Notes: generated by a model not told the origin, from the letters alone. A DNA stretch of 64,000 bases from Breviolum minutum Mf 1.05b.01 (GCA_000507305.1 DF239152.1:253461-317460), one strand, 5' to 3'. Counted from the first letter of the stretch, positions 34,709-46,542 are shown. Numbers and translations: made by a program.

Positions 34709-34801
34709 TCTCATGTGCTCCATGTATGGAATATTTACCTAAATCTACCAGAAGTTGTTTGTGCGAAATGTAGGCAACTATTCCATACATGAAGCATCTG
34801 G
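34709..34801. mobile_element. MITE, CCATGTATGGAATATT relative
   Basis: CTCCATGTATGGAATATTTACC pairs with the right end AACTATTCCATACATGAAGC; a diverged relative of the CATAGGATCC family. Confidence 0.6.
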
Positions 34802-35689
34802 GTATTTATAAAACATCCATGTTGCATATATAATGACATTGCTTCGCTTCCTCCGCATCTTGATCTGAAATTTCTAGCAACAAATCCTACAGACTATAGT
34901 AGATAATCTATGTATGTTTTGGGATGCTACCCCTCACATAAAATTGTCAGTGACCACCACGGTTTTTCCAAATTTTGGTAGGGAATTGGCAAAAATTCAA
35001 TGATCAACCTTCATTTTCAAGAGATTAGTGGAAGGGGGTAGCATCCCAACATATATCAAGATGTTTCTGCGGGTGTCTTTTTCCTCTCTGCTAAACATTG
35101 ACGTTTTTTCCACCTTTTCTAGGCCAACGGTTAAAGATGCCGGAGGTGAATTCACACAGATGAAAAGGTGATGGCATCTGCTGCTGATCACAGCTCCAAA
35201 AAGGCGAACAAAAAAAGGTAGCATTCGGAAAGTGGGTCGACCTGCCCTGGGAGTTTGGGACCTGTGTAATGAAGATGATATTCATATTTTCGTATATATC
35301 AGGTAGCAAAGGTAAAAGTTAGTTTTTTTTTCAAAAAAGGCCCTGGTTTCAGTGAATGTTTGGGTCATGACTATGGTTTGGTTCTCTACTATCCTTGAAC
35401 AATATGTAAAACTTGATCTTGTACCAAGTGTCGTACATGCAAATGCTGTCTGTGTTATTGCTTATACCTGCAATTATGTGTTGAGCCAAGTTATCATGTT
35501 GACATCGTTGCACTCAAAGCATCTTAAATATTCGAACACACTACAACCAACCCACCAAAACCAATGAACCAATCTGGCCAAATTGCAATATTTCACCAAC
35601 CTAGATTTTTCCCTGAAATAAGGAGTCCACCATTTCCCTGACTTTTCACCATCATTTTGGGGTTTTTTGGTCGCTGCCCAAACCTCCAG

Positions 35690-35757
35690 GTAAGCTTGCG
35701 CATCTAGAGCCGCCTTGGTCGGAAAAAAATCCAGCGGAGTTCGGAGTTTGCACCAGT
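35690..35757 (-). CDS. possible minus-strand exon, unknown
   Basis: Within a 126-codon minus frame, the part TPLDFFPTKAALDAQAYLE reads as protein and ends at a GTTTGG donor; the rest of the frame runs through repeat-like DNA. No family recognised. It would be an exon of a minus-strand gene that continues on one or both sides. Confidence 0.3.
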
Positions 35758-36541
35758 TCATACAGCCGGTGGGGCCCCGGATAGAGTTGAAAAATGGAGT
35801 GATATAACTTCTATAAGTAGGGTTATAACTCCAGTTACCCCATTTAATCACCATTTATTTTCGACCATTTATAGGAGTTATAGCCCTATATGTAGGGGCC
35901 CGTAAGGGGCCCATCATGTAGGTACCAGTATATAGTTTCTCCCTGGAAGTCAACCACCATATAAGAAAGGTTAGTTCCTGTTGGATCACGATTAACCTTT
36001 ACTCTAAAAAATGGTGGTGCGTAAACCAACCTATGAAAAATGGTGGGTATGTGGTTGGACTTCCAGGGGTTCCCCCGGCATTGACAGAGTTTTTTTGTTT
36101 CTACATGTTTCAGTTTGTACACTTCCTAAAACGAACAGTTCGCCACTGAAAATAGGCCGGGCCACAAAAGGAAACTGGATGAAACTGGTATTCCAACCAT
36201 TCATTTTCAGGTGTTTTTGCTGTTAGTTTCAGGGAGGGTAAATCGAAAAAAGATGGAGAAAGGAATTCCCATGCTTTATCTATGATAGCTGGCAATGTCG
36301 TGGTCAACACTCAACAAGGATCACCCTGAAAATTAGCATGGAAACTAAAAATCACTCAAATTGAAAAGGAAAATAATCTTCCAAACTACCATGTTTGTTG
36401 GGTTTCATCTCAATTTTCCTGGGGTGTAAGATGGAAATTGGAAAATCCCAATCTTCAATAGGAAATACATCCTTCTATAGGGTATGTTCCATTGCCATTA
36501 TAGTTGATGATATAGCAGGGTCCATGTTGATTATTTAGGGT

Positions 36542-36654
36542 GTACCCTCCGGTAAACTAACATAACATAGCAATAGAAATTCCCCATTTCCAATAGGAAC
36601 TACATCTTCACAGGGTCCATTTCCCAGCCTGCTATGTTAGTTTACCGGAGTGTA
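36542..36654. mobile_element. MITE, AACTAACAT family
   Basis: GTACCCTCCGGTAAACTAAC is mirrored by GTTAGTTTACCGGAGTGTA; the core has CAATAGGAACTACATCTTC. Confidence 0.8.
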
Positions 36655-37059
36655 AATAACCAAGGGGGTTCCCCTGGTGAAGTCACTGCGAACATGCTGA
36701 TTTTGGTTCAGTCACCGCACCTGATGTCGCGAAACTCTAGGCTTCTTCGGCTCATTGGAGCTATTGGAGCTATGTACCTGGAGGTGGGGGGAGGTGGGTG
36801 AAGGTAAGTCCCCAAGACCTGGGGGTTGTGAACCCCTTCCAAATGGGGGGGGGGGAGTTTATCCCATTTTTTCCAAGCTTCTATACATCTACCAAATGGA
36901 GAGTTTATCCCAGGTGAACATCTACCAGGTTCTTCAAGTCGTGATCCTCCAAACTTGGACTTTTCAGGGCTTAGTCAAACGTGACCTCCATTTGGGGAAT
37001 CACAAGGTCAGACCTTGAAGAAGCTGGATCCAAATGGCCATGAAAATGCCTTATCTTAG

Positions 37060-37105
37060 CAGCTTCAGCACGCAGCACGCGCAACGCTGCGTGCCAGCAC
37101 GCAGT
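37060..37105. repeat. GCCAGCACGC motifs left of the palindrome
   Basis: CAGCACGCAGCACGC and GTGCCAGCACGCAGTG form a cluster that reappears on the other side of the palindrome at 37725-37785. Confidence 0.6.
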
Positions 37106-37143
37106 GTCGTCACACAGTGGGTTTGCTATCCAGAGAATCATGT

Positions 37144-37599
37144 GAATGCATTTTTCTGACTAAAAGAAACGCATTGGCGACGTTGAGGCCTACCGGGGAC
37201 TCGAAACAGAACCGCAGCGGCGAATGCATTTTTTCCGGTTCACAAATCGTCTTCTGCAACTAGTGCTTCTGAACAGCTGCTTGGACTACTGCTGCTTAAG
37301 GAACTGTCTGAGGCCGGAGCGTTCTCCGCCCGCCTCTGGCATGGGGTCACCCCCGCTGTACAAAGGCCCCCGGGCCCTGCCCCCATGCCAGAGGCAGCGG
37401 AGAACACCCCGGCCGCAGAGAATTGCTTAAGCAGCAGCAGCTCCATTAGTAGTTCAAGCAGCTGTTCAGAAGCACTAGTGAGTTGCAGAAAACGATTTGT
37501 GAACCGGAAACGATGCATTCGGCACTGAGGTTCTGTTTTGAGTCCTGGGTAGGTCTCAACGTCGCCAAGTGCATTTCTTTTATTCAGAAAAATGCATTC
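37144..37599. repeat. 456-bp imperfect palindrome
   Basis: The left arm (from GAATGCATTTTTCTGAC at 37144) matches the reverse complement of the right arm (ending GTCAGAAAAATGCATTC-like at 37599) along almost its whole length; arms are about 200 bp with scattered mismatches. The middle is GC-rich around GGCCCCCGGGCCC near 37367. ORFs on both strands here (MH-FRFTNR-like starts) are mirror images and not genes. It could fold as a cruciform or be an unknown fold-back transposon. Confidence 0.85.
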
Positions 37600-37724
37600 G
37601 CTTCATCTCCCAAGTGCGGCCACTGTCTCCAATGCATTTGCCAGAGCTTTAAAAAAGCATTCAGGGGATGATGAGGCCATGAATAGATGTTTAGAGGAAG
37701 CAAATCAAAAATGCATTGAAGCAA

Positions 37725-37785
37725 GTGCCAGCACGCAAGTGCCAGCACGCTAGTGACGAGTGCCAGCACGTGAGTGACCGAGATG
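37725..37785. repeat. GCCAGCACGC tandem motifs right of the palindrome
   Basis: AGTGCCAGCACGC occurs three times, the last as AGTGCCAGCACGTGAG, with short spacers. Confidence 0.7.
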
Positions 37786-38528
37786 CTAAGTGCCTTATAC
37801 ATGGGGGCTGACCCTAGCTACGGATGGCTCGCCAAGTGGGTGGTTGGTTGCATGCTGGTTGTTGTTTTGAAGATGAAGAATTGATGATAGAGAAGCGCCC
37901 AGGAAGAGGATAATTTTTGAAAGTTACATACCTGAAAACTAAGATAAGATGGGAAAATCACCATTTTCAATGGTTAAGAAATACATCTTCAAAAGGTGCG
38001 TTTTCCATAGCCATGATAGTTTTCGGGGAGGGGGGGGTCGAATCGCAAATCCCGAATTTCAAAACTTCGAGAATCCCCAATCCGCCGAATTCTTCCTTGG
38101 TGAATGGAAGTAGTTTCGCCCCTGAAAATGGATGGTTAGAAAATGGCATTTCCTTTTTGGAAGGCCTTCTGACAAGTTTTCAGGGAGGGTACCAAGGATT
38201 TTAGCTCGAAACCAGAACTTTTTGGACTACCAAAATGGAACCAATACTCATCCAATGTGACAATGTGACCATAATTTTGTTGGATCACAATAAACCGCCT
38301 GCGATTTCAACATAAAAGTGCAACAAGAATGGCTTGTATAGATGATTTTTCCCAAGCACTTCCAGCCGTGCGTTTTCGGCGGCAGAAGAATCTTTTTTGA
38401 GGTGCCAACATCAATCTTTTGGGGAAAGTTAAATGATGAAGCCTTCCTAAGATTGATAGAATTGAGTGAGGATTTCTGAGGTTTCAAATAAGAAGGTAAT
38501 TTCACTGAAATATCACTAATTGGTAGGT

Positions 38529-38592
38529 ATTTACCACCCATCTAAAATGATATTGTTCAGATTTACCACCCATTTAAAATGATATTGTTCAG
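38529..38592. repeat. tandem duplication, 32-bp unit
   Basis: ATTTACCACCCATCTAAAAT and the next 12 bases occur twice in tandem (38529-38560, 38561-38592) with one difference. Confidence 0.85.
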
Positions 38593-38695
38593 ATCCTGGG
38601 TAGAAATCTTTCTTTTGTACAAACACCACCTATAGTTTACTCCAGCACTCAGACTTGGGGGGTGTCTCAAGCCATTCACAACTAGACTAACCCAC

Positions 38696-38840
38696 AGGCC
38701 ATGGCCTTCGCTTGCATGTCCAGTACAATGCTGCCATCCCTGTCCGGCACGGGGTGATGGGGGTGCTTGGGGTCACAAAATTCTACAGAACTATCTTACC
38801 AAGTAATCAAACATAACGAGATCCATGTGCAGATCGAAAT
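38696..38840 (-). CDS. possible pair of minus-strand exons, unknown
   Basis: 38840-38800 reads DLHMDLVMFDYL and ends at a strong GTAAGA donor. About 38780-38696 reads KHPHHPVPDRDGSIVLDM and ends at a GTTAGT donor. Phases of the two do not match with the acceptors I chose, so a border is wrong or they belong to different transcripts. A plus-strand ORF over 38767-39003 has two hydrophobic stretches (SLALFIAPFLW, FCLLLLVGAVLDVW) and is an alternative. Confidence 0.35.
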
Positions 38841-39794
38841 CTGGGCATACTCCTTAGCTCTGTTCATCGCTCCCTTCCTTTGGCACCAGCTACTAACACA
38901 TGGCTGTGAGAAAATCCGTCAGATCGTCAGGATTGTTCAGGGCTTCTGTCTGTTGCTGTTAGTGGGTGCAGTCCTTGATGTTTGGAAGGTGCTTTTTCCC
39001 TAATGCAACCAAAATCCTTGAATGATCCAGGACCTATATAAACAGATGTCTGTAATATACATAGTGAATAGGATATTCATCATATCAACAACATCCCTTG
39101 CCAAAAAACAACAAAAAAACGTCTCTAAAAATTGCCCGCTTCCAACCAGGGAAAATGGACTTAAACACAAATTCTATAAATGATTTGCATTGCTGGAGGA
39201 ATGGTGCAACCTCCCAATCTATAATGTATATATATATATATATGTAATTCTGTAATATTTATGTATGTAAACACATCATACACATTCATAATATACTTGT
39301 CTATGTATATATATATACGTATATCATATATAACACCCTCTCTAAAAAGGCGCCTTCCAACTTTTCTCCCTTTTCTCAAACTGCCGGTTACTGCCGCCTG
39401 CCCTGTAACTGCACGAGGTTCCCAGTTCCGCAACTTGCCAAGTCCGAAACGCTCACCTGAAAAAATCGCATGCCAAAGGTGGTAGCCAGGTGCTTAAGGC
39501 CTTGGGGGATTTTTTTCATATGACTTTAATTTAAGAAAACAAACAAAAAAGAGGGATGAGATGAATCTTTGAGAATTGTTTGTTTGATTGCTTTGTTGTT
39601 GAAAAGTGGTTGGTTCTTATTTTTGAATATCACTGTTTGCTTTTAACGGATGATATGGTGTTCTGAAAATCCCCCCAAGTTCATATGATGCTGAAAAGCA
39701 TTTGTTAAAAACTAACTCAGTGCTGCTCAATCGCTTTTCATCATGTTTTTTGAAAAAATCGCCATTCCAACAGCTCCATTGGCTCATCACTAAC

Positions 39795-39945
39795 TACTTG
39801 GAGGATCATCCCATTTAGTAATTAAGTGGTTAATAACCATGGTTTGTAAGTCCCCTAACTGGGGTTATTCCCCTTCCAAATGGCCGTTCATGGCTTATAC
39901 ATTGGGGTTACTATCTACTTACTAATTGGGATGATCCTCCAAGTA
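39795..39945. mobile_element. MITE, TACTTGGAGGATCATCC family
   Basis: TACTTGGAGGATCATCCCA is mirrored by GGGATGATCCTCCAAGTA. The inside has CCATGG, AAGTCCCCTAA and TTCCAAATGGCC. Copies: 60657-60797 and 62369-62517; half copy near 40265-40333. Confidence 0.8.
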
Positions 39946-40523
39946 TGCAGCAGCTTTGCGCCACTCAACCGACTCAACGCGCCTGTGCTGAACCCACCTT
40001 TTCAAAGACATCCACCACCTTGGAAGATGGATCCGAGTCAGGAGCAGCCCCATGAAAAGAAGGCATGAAGTTCGGCCATTTGGAAAGGGGAATATCAAGG
40101 AACAAGGACGGGTGTACCTCTAGCATCGTACCCATGATATTTAGCTGGTGTTCTCGGATGCGATTCTTGGGGATTATGACCCATAAATACCCACTGTATA
40201 GGACTTATGTAGGGATTTTACGTTGCTAGTGGTACATCCAACTATCCCCTGAGAATATCCACAAGTCTTGGGGACTTAGTATCACCATGGTTATTCACCA
40301 CGTACCCAAGGCATCAAATGATCCTCCAAGCATGGAACTGTTGAAATCTATCCAAATCCAAGCCATTTCTCGTCGCTATGTTTGAGGAGGTAAACACTCC
40401 TTTGTTTCATGGAACAAAACCAAAATGTCATTAAAAAGTACACTTATAAGCCTTTCACCAAAATTCACCGGCTATACATACTGGTTTCATGTGTATATAT
40501 ATATATATTATGTATACCACCTG

Positions 40524-40600
40524 GAAAGTAGATGGCGCAACTCCCATGTATTGGTTTATTATGGCCCCTTAAGCCACCTTTTGGGAGTTGCGCCATATAC
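40524..40600. mobile_element. MITE, GAAAGTAGATGGCGCAACTC family, copy 2
   Basis: Nearly identical to 1437-1520, including the preceding ACCACCTG and the loop TGTATTGGTTTAT; a few bases are lost in the loop and at the right end. Confidence 0.85.
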
Positions 40601-40852
40601 ATATAATTTTTAGGTTGTGGTTGAGCCACCCATTTGAAAAAAATATGATTGTCACAATGGATCATCTCCCCCCTAAGGTAGAACATAAAAAAACCTTTGA
40701 ACATCAATAATCATCCCTACATCGGGGTTTGTATATATATATAAATATCCATGTGACATTATCTGGGGTGGTAATACTTCTAAAACTCGATAAGATCAAC
40801 ATCAAACATGTGAGTTTTTTTGCTGTTAAAATCAGGAGTTTCAAAGAAAACT

Positions 40853-40972
40853 CCAACATACTGTTGATGGACAAAATCCTGCACCACCAAGGATGATAAT
40901 TATCCCATTATTTATAGGGTTTTAACCATCCCAGGTAGTTTTTTGGGGATTTCTTCCATCAACAGTATGTTG
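40853..40972. mobile_element. MITE, CTGTTGATGGAAGAA family
   Basis: CAACATACTGTTGATGGA at the left pairs with TCCATCAACAGTATGTTG at the right. Confidence 0.75.
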
Positions 40973-41113
40973 AATGTGTCTTAAATGATCACCGTAGGCA
41001 TCAAATCACCTCAAATGGACCAATTCAAAAAGCAGCCTAACTTGATCACTGTCAGAAAAAGGACCAAGTTCGAATCTACCTGTCAAATCTAACCTCGCAT
41101 GCATCAATTTTAA

Positions 41114-41187
41114 CTGGTTGGTGGTTTCAACCCCCTTGAAAAATATTAGTCAAAATGGGAATCTTCCCCAAGTAAACCACCACCTAG
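41114..41187. mobile_element. MITE, GTTGGTGGTTTCAACC family, short copy
   Basis: It starts CTGGTTGGTGGTTTCAACC and ends AAACCACCACCTAG with a deleted centre. Confidence 0.7.
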
Positions 41188-41541
41188 TTTATGACTGGCT
41201 AAATTCAGGGAAAAACATGGTTGTTCATACTCCACCACTCCTAACAAGTCACAACTGACAGAAATTATTCTCAAAAAATAAAAGTCAACGCCTTTCGATG
41301 CTACCCTTTCCGGGTGTTTGTTGCTAAACAGGGGTGTGTGGTAATAAAAAAACCTGTGCTAAAAATAATGTGCATGAATCTATGAGCATCCCCCCCAATG
41401 CCACGTTTTCCCCAGAAAATACGGCCTTAGGGACAATGATGGGCCCAACCAAGTTTTTAAATAAAACATCGTGCCCTTAGATTCCCTTAGATTTCGTTTT
41501 TCCCAACCATGTTTGGTTCCTTCCCAAAATGAGTTCTCGAG

Positions 41542-41655
41542 CTAATTGTCTTGGCGTTTGCTTTCCATCAAAGGAGAAACATTCGCCTCACCATTTCGAG
41601 GCGCGAAATCTCGTGATGTTCTTTTTTCCAAGCTTTTGTTCAAGGAGTCATGGTT
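41542..41655 (-). CDS. possible terminal exon, minus strand, unknown
   Basis: The minus frame reads SLEKRTSRDFAPRNGEANVS and ends KRQDN with TAG at 41544-41542. It is polar and protein-like, better than the plus-strand frame here. No donor or partner exon was fixed. Confidence 0.3.
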   Translation of the reverse strand, partial: NHDSLNKSLEKRTSRDFAPRNGEANVSPLMESKRQDN

Positions 41656-42794
41656 GGAAATTCTTCAAATTTTCTGATAATATTATTGAAACAGGAGGTT
41701 CATCAACTTGCTAGTATCTTTAAAAGGGTAACATGTAAAACAAAACATTGGAAAAATCTATCTAAGCTATAATATGCAAATATCGCCTCCAACATATCGA
41801 ACTCCCCCAATGCCAAACAAAATCCAAATCTTAAGAAATATCCTCTCCAAAACTAACATAGCACCTGAAAATGGATGGTCGGGAAGCTACTTTCATTTTG
41901 GGAAGGCCGACTTAACGGTTTTATACCCGGCACAGAGTTGATGAAAAACTATGACAATGGCATTTTTTTGGTGGGTGAAGTCCACTTCCTTGATTGAAGA
42001 GCTGTTTTCATCAGACACATCTTTTTTGTAGATTTGCGTGTTTTCATGCTTGAAAAAAAAGAAACAATACATGGTTTCCATCCCCAAGATGGTCAAAATG
42101 GTGATTATTAACGCACGCTATAAATATAAAGTCACCTTTTTGTTAAATCCATTTAATTTGCTTTTTTTTTAGAAGCTAAGACCCCCCCTTCACCAGAACA
42201 CCCCCGTCTTTTTTTCAACACCCTCTATGGGTGAAACCGCCTGGTCGATATTGGGTCTGTTTCCGCCTGGGAGGACTCACGGTAAGCATTGGGGAAGGGA
42301 TGGATACAATAGACTATCCGCAAGTGCTTTTTTTCTATAACATAATAGAGGAAGGGTGGATTTGAAAACATATATAACAGGTGTGTGCTGAACACTCACC
42401 TTGCTCATTTGCTCGGCATTTCGATGACTATCCATCTCTCATTTGCTCATATATTAGTATACATAGTAGGGAATGATCCCTTATACATATGTATACATAG
42501 GATATCTTCCGAAAAAGGGGAACCTTTGAAGTTAAACATGTCCTTACAAAAGCAAGCAAAACACTGCAATTGCGTCGGGTGAAACACCAAACTTGAGCCC
42601 AAAATGGCGTTTCGACCGTTTATTGGATTTTTCGAACCAAAATGATGGGGTTGTTTCAAGTCCCATGAAACTTTGGCACCCCCTTCAAAAGCTCAGGGGT
42701 TTGCGGGAAGTTTCAACAGGCCTCCCGGCCTCCGATCTTTGAAATCCCTTGAGAAAATTCCAGTGGTATTTACTAAACAACCCTTTTTGTTTAA

Positions 42795-42896
42795 CTGGTT
42801 GGTGGTTTCAACCCATCAGAAAAATATTAGTCAAAATGAGAATCTTCTCCAAATAGGGGTGAAAATGAAAAATATTTGAAACCACCACCTACGTAG
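42795..42896. mobile_element. MITE, GTTGGTGGTTTCAACC family
   Basis: CTGGTTGGTGGTTTCAACCC to TTTGAAACCACCACCTACG, with the family core AAATATTAGTCAAAATG. Confidence 0.75.
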
Positions 42897-43072
42897 TTAA
42901 TGGTCGTTTCAATTGGATGATGAACCAAACCTTTACTTGGGAAATGGGTGTGAATCACCATTTCCATCCATTGAAAAAAACTGGTAACAGGTGGTTTGGA
43001 GTTCCAGGCCTATTCCAAAATAAAAAACGTTCGGGACAAAGTCGTTTTGGTTGAAATAGAAGATTGACGGAG

Positions 43073-43182
43073 GTACTGTTGATGGAAGAAATCCTGCACC
43101 ACCATTAAAAACATCATAAAACATGGTAAATAACAGGATAAACTACCTATCAACTGGTGCAAGAATTCTTCCATCAACAGTA
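43073..43182. mobile_element. MITE, CTGTTGATGGAAGAA family with GT...AG ends
   Basis: GTACTGTTGATGGAAGAAATC pairs with GAATTCTTCCATCAACAGTA; read on the plus strand it starts GT and has CAG at its end. Confidence 0.75.
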
Positions 43183-43884
43183 TTAACAGATCTTCAATCC
43201 TAAACCACCCAGTTTTGGGGCGAATTCCCAACCGGCGGTGAATGGTCGTATTTTTTTGCCCAAGTCCTAGAATTTTTTCTTGTTTTTTTAGTCGGGAGGT
43301 TTTTGTTTGCCCTTTGCTCCATTACATCTGAGGACCTTCGTTTCTCATTTTTTTGTTTTTTTTCTGGGCTTCCCCCTGACACGTCGCCCGCGCGGAGGGA
43401 TAGGTAGGCTTTTTCCGGAAGCCCCTGAAAAATGCATCGGTGGCATTTTGTGGGAGCTGGAAGCTATGTGTGCTGATTGGATTGGGCAATCTTCTTCTTC
43501 GGTAAAGAAGGGCCTCTGTTGGGATAGTCCTGGGTCCTTTGATTACAGTCCCTAAAACTAAGATAGCCCATAAAAATGGTGATTGCGAAACTTTACACGT
43601 TCCTTTTCGGTTTCGGCCTATTTTCAACTGGAGGATAAACTTTCTGAAAGGCTATATGGTCTAGTAAAAAAGATGAAGTCACGACCTTTGCTTAATGTTG
43701 TCCAGTCAAATTGGATTCGATTTTTAGTGGAGATACAAACACAACTAAAAACTCTACTCCCATCCTCTACCACTTCCTTTAGGGATGTGGGATGATTCTC
43801 CATCATGTGACAACCACCACCACCCATCTACAGATCCAAAAAAATTGGGGATGCCTAAAAACCAACGGTTTCAGGAGTGCCAAC

Positions 43885-44189
43885 CTGGCACCGGAAGCCT
43901 CGTAGCAATGTGGGTTCCTTCGCGGGAAAAACACGGACGTAGTCCTTGTTTCCAAGATCGAACACTGGGGGTTCCCAGTGGATTCGGATTATGCGTAAGC
44001 CAACCCCGGCGCAGCGTTTCTATGCGTAAGCCGATGGCTTAAGGGCAATCCCACCAACCTCAAACGCAAAATTCCTCAGCTGGAGATATGCTCGGAAAGA
44101 AGCACGAGGGTGTCCCTCATTTACTTCTTCAACATAGTTTGGAATAACGAAGTCTTCCATCATCGATCTGTCATTGACGATCGCCATCT
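43885..44189 (-). CDS. two-exon gene fragment, minus strand, unknown
   Basis: Exon 44189-44059 reads MAIVNDRSMMEDFVIPNYVE and then RASFRAYLQLRNFAFE, ending at a GTTGGT donor. A 39-bp GT-AG intron leads in phase to exon 44019-43885, which reads LRIIRIHWEPPVFDLGNKDY and KEPTLLRGF and ends at GTTGGC. Both are clearly protein-like and the opposite strand is not. A 12-bp direct repeat, GGCTTACGCATA, lies 31 bp apart around the intron's acceptor. A further candidate, 43540-43360, has a basic end (PPRGRRVRGKPRKK). No family recognised. Confidence 0.5.
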
Positions 44190-45061
44190 CTGATGTAGGG
44201 ATCGGCTACAAGACCTGAGGGGGTTTAAATCTAAGGGTTTCAAAAGGCCGCGTTGAGGGAAACCAATGGTTAAGAAGGGTTCAATGGTTTTAAGTTTTAA
44301 GTAATGGAAAAACGTAAAACAAACATTTACATCTACATCTCTAAGTTTAAAAGCTTGCCCCTGAATTAATGGTGCTTGGAAGACTACTTTTCCATTGGGA
44401 AGGTATCTTTTTAGGGCTATACGAATCTTCGGGAGGGTAGTGTTGAGCTCATTCTAGGAAATTCCGATTAGACAGGATTACAACGACTTGAACATAAGCG
44501 AAACAAATGAACATGTACAAGAATAATGACGTGACTTTAGAATGTCTATATACACCCGGAACTCTAAAACACGCAGTTTTGAATTTTGAATGGATGTTTT
44601 GTGAAACAGACACTTCCCAAAGGAAAGGTTCGGAATACCAGGTATGCAAGATGTGAAGGGATCAAATGGTCATGGTCAACACCTACTTGTTTAGGGATCG
44701 ATGACAAACCCTTGCAAGGCAAATCAAACCCCTTATCCCACCTGGCTTTGGGTAATCAACAAGCATTGGTAACCATAATCCCCTATTAATCCCCTTAACA
44801 AGGCCTTATTTCTTGAGAGCAAATTGTGGCATTGGGGGGGTGGGCCCCTTTGAAATTCCCAGGTTACTTCCGACCCATACTTGGTTTCTGACGTTTTTCA
44901 ATGTTGCTGTTCTAGCAAAAAGTTTCAGTAGGGATCATCCAAGTATTGTTTTCAAAATTCTCACATCTTGGGTTCACCACCCCCCCCATCCCGTAACGGT
45001 CACCACCATCAACCTAAACTGTTCTTTGCCACTGGCATCCTGGGTGGGTAGATCTAACTGA

Positions 45062-45192
45062 TACTTGGATGTCCCAGGAAGTTAGTAAATGGTTAGTAAG
45101 TGGATTATAACCCCAATATACCCCATTTATAAGTAGGTGAATTAACCCATTGATCCTAACCATTGATCCTAACTTCCTGGGACATCCAAGTA
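45062..45192. mobile_element. MITE, TACTTGGATGTCCC family
   Basis: TACTTGGATGTCCCAGGAAG is an exact mirror of the right end CTTCCTGGGACATCCAAGTA; the best-preserved copy. Confidence 0.85.
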
Positions 45193-45769
45193 CCTCTTCC
45201 CTCAAAGAATTTATGCCTGGAAAGACACCCCCCAACAACTAACGGCCCAGTTCACCTGAAGATGAGGGCCCCCTTGTAAGAGGAGATGAACCGAACTTGG
45301 AAACCATTGCATTTTTTCAGGTTCCAGCTGTTACACCCCTGCACCCCTGAAAACTACTGTAATATGTCCCCATAAGAAGGGGCTATTTTTTCAAAGGAAA
45401 GGCTTGTCTTTCAACCAGAAAATCCTTCAAGGGGACATCTTAAGTTTCCCGGAGCTCTCCAAAAAAAAACTAACATAACAATGGAAAAAACAAACATGAA
45501 TGAACCAGCATCTTCCAAAGGGTGCTGTTTGAACCCTAAGGGATGGTGTTTTTCGTCACCCCCTTATCATCTATTCAGCACCCCTTGGAAGATCCAGGAA
45601 GATGTATCTCCCCCCCCAAAAGAATTCGCGACTTTCCAGCCAGCTATAGCAGCTATAGCATGGCCCCACCTGGGCATTGGCCACAGTCACATCCATGACC
45701 TAATGTCTGGACGAAGCGCACAGTTGGTCATCTGCCATGGAAATCTTCGGCTTAACAAAACAAAAAGCT

Positions 45770-45870
45770 GGTTGGTGGTTGAACCAACCCCTTTGAAACA
45801 TATTAGTCAAAATTGGATCATTTCCCCAGGTTGAGGTGAAAACAAAAAAATATTTCAATCCACCACCCAG
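45770..45870. mobile_element. MITE, GTTGGTGGTTTCAACC family with 8-bp target duplication
   Basis: The element starts GGTTGGTGGTTGAACC and ends CCACCACCCAG. AAAAAGCT is present on both sides (45762-45769 and 45871-45878), a likely target-site duplication. Confidence 0.8.
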
Positions 45871-46336
45871 AAAAAGCTACTATACTAATGGTAGATTCTT
45901 TGTTGGAGTTTCTGGTGGGTATAGCCATATAAATTTGATCTGAAAAAAACATCTATATAAATTCACGATGACTCCGTGTTTTGGAAAAAAAATGAGGGTT
46001 TTGCTTGGCCAGCTGGAGTCAGTGGCAATCTAGTCAGTGGTTTTTCCGCCTCCCACTGGAAAAAAAAATCATCGTCAACTTGGATCATTTGGATCCATTT
46101 TTGGGGGTAAGAATATTGAAGCAATAATTTCAAATTTGAAACCACCTGAATACCAAATATCCATTGTAAACATCACACCAGTTATTATTTTCATTTGCTT
46201 CTACACTTCCAAACAATGCATTATCATGGAAATCCTTATACATTTTATCATCAAGTTTGATCCCTTTGAAAAAAATCGGTGGCATTCACACTCCCTAAAA
46301 CTAAGTCCCTGAAAATTGGCCATGCCAAAGGGAAAC

Positions 46337-46442
46337 TACTGTTGATGGAAGAACTCCTGCACCAGCCAACATGCATGAAACCCTGTGAATTATGGGATAT
46401 CTACTATATCAACTGGTGTAGGATTTCAGCCATCAACCGTAG
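46337..46442. mobile_element. MITE, CTGTTGATGGAAGAA family
   Basis: CTACTGTTGATGGAAGAAC pairs with CCATCAACCGTAG; the interior is close to the copy at 27013-27119 (ATGGGATATTTACTATATCA). Confidence 0.75.
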
Positions 46443-46542
46443 TATTCCAACCATCCATTTTGCAGCGGCTAATTATGTTAGTTTCAGAGGGCACTTTAAG
46501 GACCCTTGTATCTGTATCCTCATCTCAGTACAAGTGACTAAC

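Larger units (their letters stand above)
28489..35160. other. 6.7-kb gene-poor region filled with MITEs
   Basis: No convincing exon was seen. It holds elements at 29248-29343, 29624-29746, 30430-30577, 30586-30718, 31025-31115, 31514-31635, 33680-33783 and 34709-34801, a diverged duplication at 32810-33330, and G- and T-runs near 29040 and 30510. A weak plus-strand exon candidate lies just after, at 35160-35218 (DEKVMASAADHSSKKANKK). Confidence 0.45.

Noticed and set aside
37224..37518. ORFs with FRFTNR starts on both strands
   Set aside because: They are mirror images produced by the palindrome, not independent genes.
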